Positions 60,139-64,000 of a DNA stretch of 64,000 nt are shown here, piece by piece (positions within the stretch are counted from its first letter, which is position 1; each line of letters begins with the position of its first letter). A model generated the notes under the pieces. That model had not been told where the DNA came from. It ran no database searches and was given only the letters and a program-made list of their open reading frames with translations. Source of the stretch: Methylovirgula sp. HY1 (GTDB lineage Bacteria > Pseudomonadota > Alphaproteobacteria > Rhizobiales > Beijerinckiaceae); contig NZ_CP073764.1 in the NCBI RefSeq assembly GCF_019343105.1, forward strand, positions 2,964,001 to 3,028,000, written 5' to 3'. The position numbers and the translations under genes are program-made.

Positions 60139-61821
60139 ATGAAAAAAGACATTCGCTACGGTGACACTGCGCGCCGCAGAATGCTGACCGGCATCAATCT
60201 TCTGGCAGATGCGGTGCAGGTGACGCTCGGTCCTCGCGGCCGCAATGTCATGATCGAACATCGCACTGCGGGATTTCCTCCGATCGTCACCAAGGACGGA
60301 GTTACAGTCGCGCGCTCGATCGAGGTGAGGGATCGCTTCGAGAGCGCTGGCGTCACAATGTTCGCGCAAATGGCGGCGGAGGTCTCAAAAGAATGTGGAG
60401 ATGGGACGACAACGACCATCGTGCTCGCGCGCCATATTGCTCGGAAAGTGCTCCAGGCTATGAGTTCTGGGCTTGATCCCAACGGGTTGCGAATGGGAAT
60501 GGAACTCGCCACCCAAAAGGCAATTGATGATTTACGCCGGCGGGCCCACAGCTGCACCGATGAGCGCTCAATCATTCAAATTGGGGCCACCGCCTCGAAT
60601 GGCGATGTAGGCATCGGCAAACTCCTTGCGACCAGCTTCGTAAAGGTCGGCCCTAAGGGCGTTGTCAGCGTCAAGCCGGGTAACGGCGTGGCCGATGCCG
60701 TCACCTTTCAGGAGGGCGCATGCTGGGATCAGGGCTGGCTTTCGTCTTATTTCGTTACTGACAAAAGCCGCAGGATCGCTGAGCTCATGAGCCCCTATGT
60801 ACTGCTCTATGATCGCACGATCCGCCATTTCGAGGAATTGGTTCCGATCATGGAGCAACTGCGCAAGGTCAACGGGTCGCTCTTGGTCATCGCCGAGAAT
60901 GTCGAGGACGCAGCCTTGACCGGACTTTTGCTCAACCATATTCGATGTGTGCTTAAAGCCGTCGCGGTGAAGCCTCCGGCCTATGGCGATCACCGGAAGG
61001 AAACGCTGACAGACCTTGCTTATTTGCTCGGTGGTCGCGCTCTGCTGGAAGATAATGGTGATTCACTTGATCAAGCGAAGCTCGAAGATCTCGGACGGGC
61101 ACAGCATGTTCAAATCGGCGAGGAATCGACAACGCTATTCGGTGGCCGTGGAGATGCGACGCGGATTGCCGCCCGACTTGAAGGCCTACGCGCTGAAGCT
61201 GAATTTCTTCGTAGCGGAAACGCGGGCAGGGGTTCCCCGACTGGGAATGCGCGTGAGCTCGAACAGCTCGAAGAGCGGATTTGCAATTTGTCCAACGTCA
61301 CGGCGACGATTGAAGTCGGGGGCAACAGCGAGGCGGAAATAAAAGAGCGCGTGCAACGCGTCGAGAATGGCAGGAACGCCGTGTCTGCGGCCCTTGCGGA
61401 AGGCGTACTTCCGGGCGGCGGCGTCGGCCTTTTGCGGTGTCGCAAAGCGCTCAAAGGTCTTTCCTCTACCGATCTCGCCGTCCGGCATGGCATTGAGATC
61501 ATTGCGGATGCCGTTGGCGAACCGCAGCGACTGATTGCCAAAAACTCGGGAGAAGACGCCTATGCTGTCGTCTCCGCGATTCTTGCGGCGGAAGATGATT
61601 TTTGGGGGTTAGACGTGCGAAGCGGCCAATTCGGCAATCTTTTTGATCTCGGTGTCATCGATCCGGTGAAAGTTACGCGCATGGCCTTGCAATGCGCGAC
61701 GGGCGCGGCCAGTACGTTGATGACGACGGAATGCGTCGTTGCGAGCCTACCCCCGGAAGATCCCACATTCGGTTATACGGCTGAATGGGCGGCGGCAACC
61801 AGAGAGGATCCGCGCCGCTGA
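60139..61821 (+). CDS. mmoG: MmoG, GroEL-like protein of the sMMO cluster
   Basis: 560 residues from ATG 60139, with GGGAGGAAACA in front. GroEL-like throughout: VTLGPRGRNVMIE, TKDGVTVARSIE, ECGDGTTTTIVLA (ATP-binding Asp), and VLPGGGVGLLRC near the end. Divergence from housekeeping GroEL is marked, and the C-terminus lacks a GGM tail. In known methanotrophs MmoG is needed with MmoR for mmoX transcription and probably helps fold or assemble MmoR or the hydroxylase. Confidence 0.94.
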   Translation: MKKDIRYGDTARRRMLTGINLLADAVQVTLGPRGRNVMIEHRTAGFPPIVTKDGVTVARSIEVRDRFESAGVTMFAQMAAEVSKECGDGTTTTIVLARHIARKVLQAMSSGLDPNGLRMGMELATQKAIDDLRRRAHSCTDERSIIQIGATASNGDVGIGKLLATSFVKVGPKGVVSVKPGNGVADAVTFQEGACWDQGWLSSYFVTDKSRRIAELMSPYVLLYDRTIRHFEELVPIMEQLRKVNGSLLVIAENVEDAALTGLLLNHIRCVLKAVAVKPPAYGDHRKETLTDLAYLLGGRALLEDNGDSLDQAKLEDLGRAQHVQIGEESTTLFGGRGDATRIAARLEGLRAEAEFLRSGNAGRGSPTGNARELEQLEERICNLSNVTATIEVGGNSEAEIKERVQRVENGRNAVSAALAEGVLPGGGVGLLRCRKALKGLSSTDLAVRHGIEIIADAVGEPQRLIAKNSGEDAYAVVSAILAAEDDFWGLDVRSGQFGNLFDLGVIDPVKVTRMALQCATGAASTLMTTECVVASLPPEDPTFGYTAEWAAATREDPRR

Positions 61822-62163
61822 TCGGGTTTCAGATCCGGTCATCTGCGCTATTGCGGATAGCGGCTCTTTCAATAATCGTTGTTGCGCGTTGAGTCGCAGC
61901 ATTATGCGCGCGCATGCCCTACATAACGCTGTTCAGATCATATACAGTGTATCTTTCTATATTATACAGTTTTGTATCTATGCTTTATGTGTTGGCGCTA
62001 TTATATCGCTATATAATATATGTAAGTCTAGTAATAACAGTTATTTATAGAATATACATGTTGGTCATCGGGCATGGCACATGTTCTGCGATGAAGATCG
62101 AGCAATTGGCCGAATCCCTAGTGAGGGCCATTCACGTCAATCTCGAGAATCGGAGAACATATT
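61822..62163. other. AT-rich intergenic region after mmoG
   Basis: 342 bases. A 6-bp hairpin (CGCTAT/ATAGCG, 61846-61862) could end the mmoG transcript. The part 61915-62060 is very AT-rich; a hydrophobic frame there looks like a by-product of that composition. Promoter for the next gene likely. Confidence 0.45.
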
Positions 62164-62514
62164 ATGAGCAAAGGTAGAAACGTCCTTCTCATCGGCGTCG
62201 TGGTCATTTCCACCGGCGTGTTTGGCTCGGCATATGCCCAAGACACTCGTCAGGCGCCGCAGATGGGAGCCGGAACCGTTTACACGGATGCGAACGGAGA
62301 CCGCTCTGTGAACGGCGTGCGTTGCGGGCTTGTCTGGGGGAGCGATACCTGCCGTACCGCTGTGAGTGAACAAAGCCCCTCGTCGTCGGAATGGCAGGCG
62401 ACCGAGGCCAAGCCACCCGTTGCTGGCGTCACTGTGGATGCGGATGGAAGCCGTTCTCGGGGTGGCGTGCGTTGCGGGCTCATGTGGGGATATGATACCT
62501 GCGCAGTTCAATAG
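62164..62514 (+). CDS. Small exported two-repeat cysteine protein, unknown function
   Basis: 116 residues. A clear signal peptide (NVLLIGVVVISTGVFGSAYAQ) is followed by two copies of a unit of about 23 residues: VYTDANGDRSVNGVRCGLVW and VTVDADGSRSRGGVRCGLMW, each ending in G-x-DTC. Each unit has two cysteines, suggesting one disulfide each in the periplasm. Not recognised. It follows the sMMO cluster and precedes insertion-sequence debris. The aspartate pattern D-x-D/N-G could bind calcium. Confidence 0.7.
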   Translation: MSKGRNVLLIGVVVISTGVFGSAYAQDTRQAPQMGAGTVYTDANGDRSVNGVRCGLVWGSDTCRTAVSEQSPSSSEWQATEAKPPVAGVTVDADGSRSRGGVRCGLMWGYDTCAVQ

Positions 62515-62565
62515 GCGGATGGCTATTAAAGTAAGGGTCCTAATTTATATGATGCAATGCACTGT

Positions 62566-62771
62566 CACCCGCGCTTGGTCTATGGCTGTCGCGGGTGGCT
62601 GGTCCTGGTTCGATATGAGGACTAGGTCATAGACCCATAAAGGGGATTGAACGAAGCCGCTTGCGCGGCAGCTGCGGCGTGATTCGGAGGTGAAGCCTCC
62701 TGTCTGAGAGGATGTGGATCGTCACATCAACCCCTCTCAAGGCAGGAGCTCCCAGATGGCCGAGATAAGCC
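62566..62771 (+). mobile_element. 5' end of an IS110-like element with structured leader
   Basis: The region holds a series of hairpins: CACCCGCG/CGCGGGTG (62566/62590), GCCGC/GCGGC (62656/62665), GGAGG/CCTCC (62686/62696), and a branched stem TGAGAGG/CCTCTCA (62705/62733) enclosing GATGTG/CACATC. Then AGGAGCT and ATG 62756 start a reading frame MAEIS that is cut at once by an IS256 end. IS110-family transposases often begin M-x-E-I and carry a structured non-coding (bridge) RNA upstream. Assignment is by resemblance only. Confidence 0.45.
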
Positions 62772-63035
62772 GGGACTGTCCGAAATTTTGTGTGCGGGCC
62801 GGGTTGACCATCACGCGGTGACGAACCTCTCGTCGAACATGATGGCAAATTGGGTTTTGGCCTCGCACCATTCGCGCGGCGGCATTTTCCATTCTCCGGC
62901 GACCTGGCGCAAGACGAGAAACAGCAATTTCAGCGCCGCGTCGTCAGTCGGAAAATGGCCTCGCGTGCGCACCGCGCGGCGCAGCTTCGCGTTCAGGGAT
63001 TCGATGGCGTTGGTCGTATTGTCGATGGCGGAGAA
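62772..63035 (-). mobile_element. IS256-family remnant with transposase C-terminus
   Basis: Begins with the IS256-type end GGGACTGTCCGAAATTTTGT. The minus strand from about 63029 to 62811 encodes TTNAIESLNAKLRRAVRTRG, then ALKLLFLVLRQV and WCEAKTQFAIMFDERF, the C-terminal part of IS256 (MULE-like) transposases. The rest of the gene and the other end are missing. Confidence 0.8.
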
Positions 63036-63254
63036 AATCCGCGCATAGATGGCGCGGTTGTGAGCTTTGCGGCCTTCTCTGGACTTGTCGAGACGATGAT
63101 GGTGCGTGGCTGAGGCTGGTGCAGCGGCGCGTGGTGCGTCCTGACGTAGCGGCGGATGTTGGGGTAAGCTTGGCCTTTTCCAGGACAAGCACGGCGTCGA
63201 TCTCAACTTGCAGGTTCTGCTCGACGCCGTGCCTCCACACCGTGCCGGGCACGA

Positions 63255-63779
63255 ATGTCCGATCAATATCGCGGAAAACCGGGCGCTCGTCCACATTGCG
63301 TCGGCCAAACTGACCATGACGACGCTGGATCGGCCAGATTGTTTCTGTGCGCTGGGTGCCGGGCCCAAGCGCTAATTTGTAGTTGTTGCGATCACGGCCA
63401 GATTTACTGCGCCGGAGATTGCGGCCCTCATGCACGGCGGCGTAGCCAGCGCGCGGCGGGAGCCCGTTACCAGGCGAGCCGGCGAGGGCGGTTTACGCAT
63501 GCCGAGCGCGCGCGCCGATACCGTGCGCGATGCAAAAACGTGACGCATCAGGGTTCACCTCCACCGCCTCCCGATGATTTTCTGTCGCCCGGCTCGCCGA
63601 CGATCGCGAGCGACGCAACACCCCCGGATGTTGAACCCCGGCGGCGGATCTCGCACTGCCACTGGTGCGGCCGGCGCTGTCGCGATCTCGTCCGCCAGGG
63701 ATTTTTGCGCCGCCACATCGGTCGTCGCGGCGCGCCGCGACACAAGCGGACGGGACGCGACCATGGTGACGCCACCTGA
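63255..63779 (+). CDS. Cysteine-rich protein of an IS21-type element (accessory ORF)
   Basis: Up to 174 residues; the true start is uncertain. CAGCRAQALICSCCDHGQIYC and CHWCGRRCRDLV hold CxxC pairs, suggesting zinc binding, and between them RFTHAERARRYRARCKNVTHQGSPP is basic. I believe such ORFs occur in front of istA in some proteobacterial IS21 elements, but this is from memory. The end overlaps the istA start at 63763. Confidence 0.55.
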   Translation: MSDQYRGKPGARPHCVGQTDHDDAGSARLFLCAGCRAQALICSCCDHGQIYCAGDCGPHARRRSQRAAGARYQASRRGRFTHAERARRYRARCKNVTHQGSPPPPPDDFLSPGSPTIASDATPPDVEPRRRISHCHWCGRRCRDLVRQGFLRRHIGRRGAPRHKRTGRDHGDAT

Positions 63780-64000
63780 TATCCAGGCGCAAATCCTGCG
63801 CTATTATCACGCCGAGAAGTGGACCATCGGCACGATCTCCCGTCAGTTGCGCGTGCATCATGACGTGGTGCGGCGCGTGCTGGCGCAAGCCGGCCTGCCG
63901 CGGATTGGCTCCCCACGCAAATCGCCGATCGATGCGTATCTGCCGTTCATCCGTCAGACGCTGGAGGCGTTCCCGTCGCTGACGGCCAGCCGTCTATATG
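63763..64000 (+). CDS. istA: IS21 transposase IstA, type D, 5' part
   Basis: 79 codons to the window edge. WTIGTISRQLRVHHDVVRRVLAQAG is the IstA helix-turn-helix, and PYLPFIRQTLEAFP-like (here IDAYLPFIRQTLEAFPSLTASRLY) follows as usual. It differs from IstA of types A/B and C. Continues beyond 64000. Confidence 0.85.
   Translation, partial: MVTPPDIQAQILRYYHAEKWTIGTISRQLRVHHDVVRRVLAQAGLPRIGSPRKSPIDAYLPFIRQTLEAFPSLTASRLY

Noticed and set aside
61914-62177. Hydrophobic 87-codon frame after mmoG
   Set aside because: AT-rich non-coding DNA gives Tyr/Ile/Leu-rich frames by chance; no ribosome-binding site, and the real signal-peptide gene starts at 62164.
63036-63254. Plus-strand reading GLFQDKHGVDLNLQVLLDAV near 63170-63380
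   Set aside because: Reads like protein but no start, no known family, and the opposite strand reads equally well; left unassigned.

Overview
The window looks like chromosome of an alphaproteobacterial methanotroph of the Beijerinckiaceae type (Methylocella, Methyloferula or a relative). The main evidence is a complete soluble methane monooxygenase (sMMO) cluster in the order mmoX-mmoY-mmoB-mmoZ-mmoD-mmoC-mmoR-(small ORF)-mmoG at 51.9-61.8 kb. A sigma-54 type promoter lies in front of mmoX, and all six diiron ligands are present in MmoX. No particulate MMO genes are in the window. The genus is an inference from gene order; no search was run.

1-19 kb is ordinary chromosome: the start of purE (minus, off the left edge), a TPR/O-GlcNAc-transferase-like/methyltransferase fusion, two YdcH-type small proteins, an SGNH hydrolase, an outer-membrane-like protein divergent from chrB, a GNAT acetyltransferase, a DUF1007 plus RcnA-like metal exporter pair, a fused indolepyruvate ferredoxin oxidoreductase, homospermidine synthase, an L,D-transpeptidase, a DUF938 methyltransferase, a transglutaminase-like protein and tRNA-Arg(CCG).

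19.4-about 32.3 kb is accessory DNA that looks like two islands stacked in tandem. A 47-bp direct repeat, the 3' half of a tRNA-Arg(ACG) gene read on the minus strand, occurs at 19431 and 26067, and each copy is followed by a tyrosine recombinase gene. Island 1 (19431-26113) holds an integrase, an IS21 copy, a broken AlbA_2 gene, an HTH/PD-(D/E)XK-like fusion under a perfect 36-bp palindrome, and a ParDE-like toxin-antitoxin pair. The material after the second repeat holds another integrase, an AbiE toxin-antitoxin pair whose toxin carries a WYL-like and zinc-finger tail, an unknown acidic protein and a TIGR02391-like protein.

32.3-50 kb is dominated by insertion sequences. An IS427-type IS5 element is split by an IS66, which is itself split by an IS21. 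A second, intact IS66 and a second copy of the 20.9-kb IS21 lie further right in opposite orientation. Between them are two paralogous AraC regulators, a PPOX-like flavoprotein, a LysR gene cut by IS66, a hydrolase remnant and an IS3 remnant.

50-62 kb holds an EthD-domain protein, a TetR regulator and the sMMO cluster. MmoXYZ form the hydroxylase, MmoB couples, MmoC passes electrons from NADH, MmoR is the sigma-54 activator, and MmoG is a GroEL-like protein needed for sMMO expression or assembly. Intergenic hairpins sit between mmoX/mmoY, mmoZ/mmoD and mmoD/mmoC. A small secreted repeat protein follows. The right edge has an IS110-like 5' end with a strongly structured leader, cut by an IS256 remnant, then the start of another IS21. 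The sMMO locus is therefore flanked by transposon debris on both sides.
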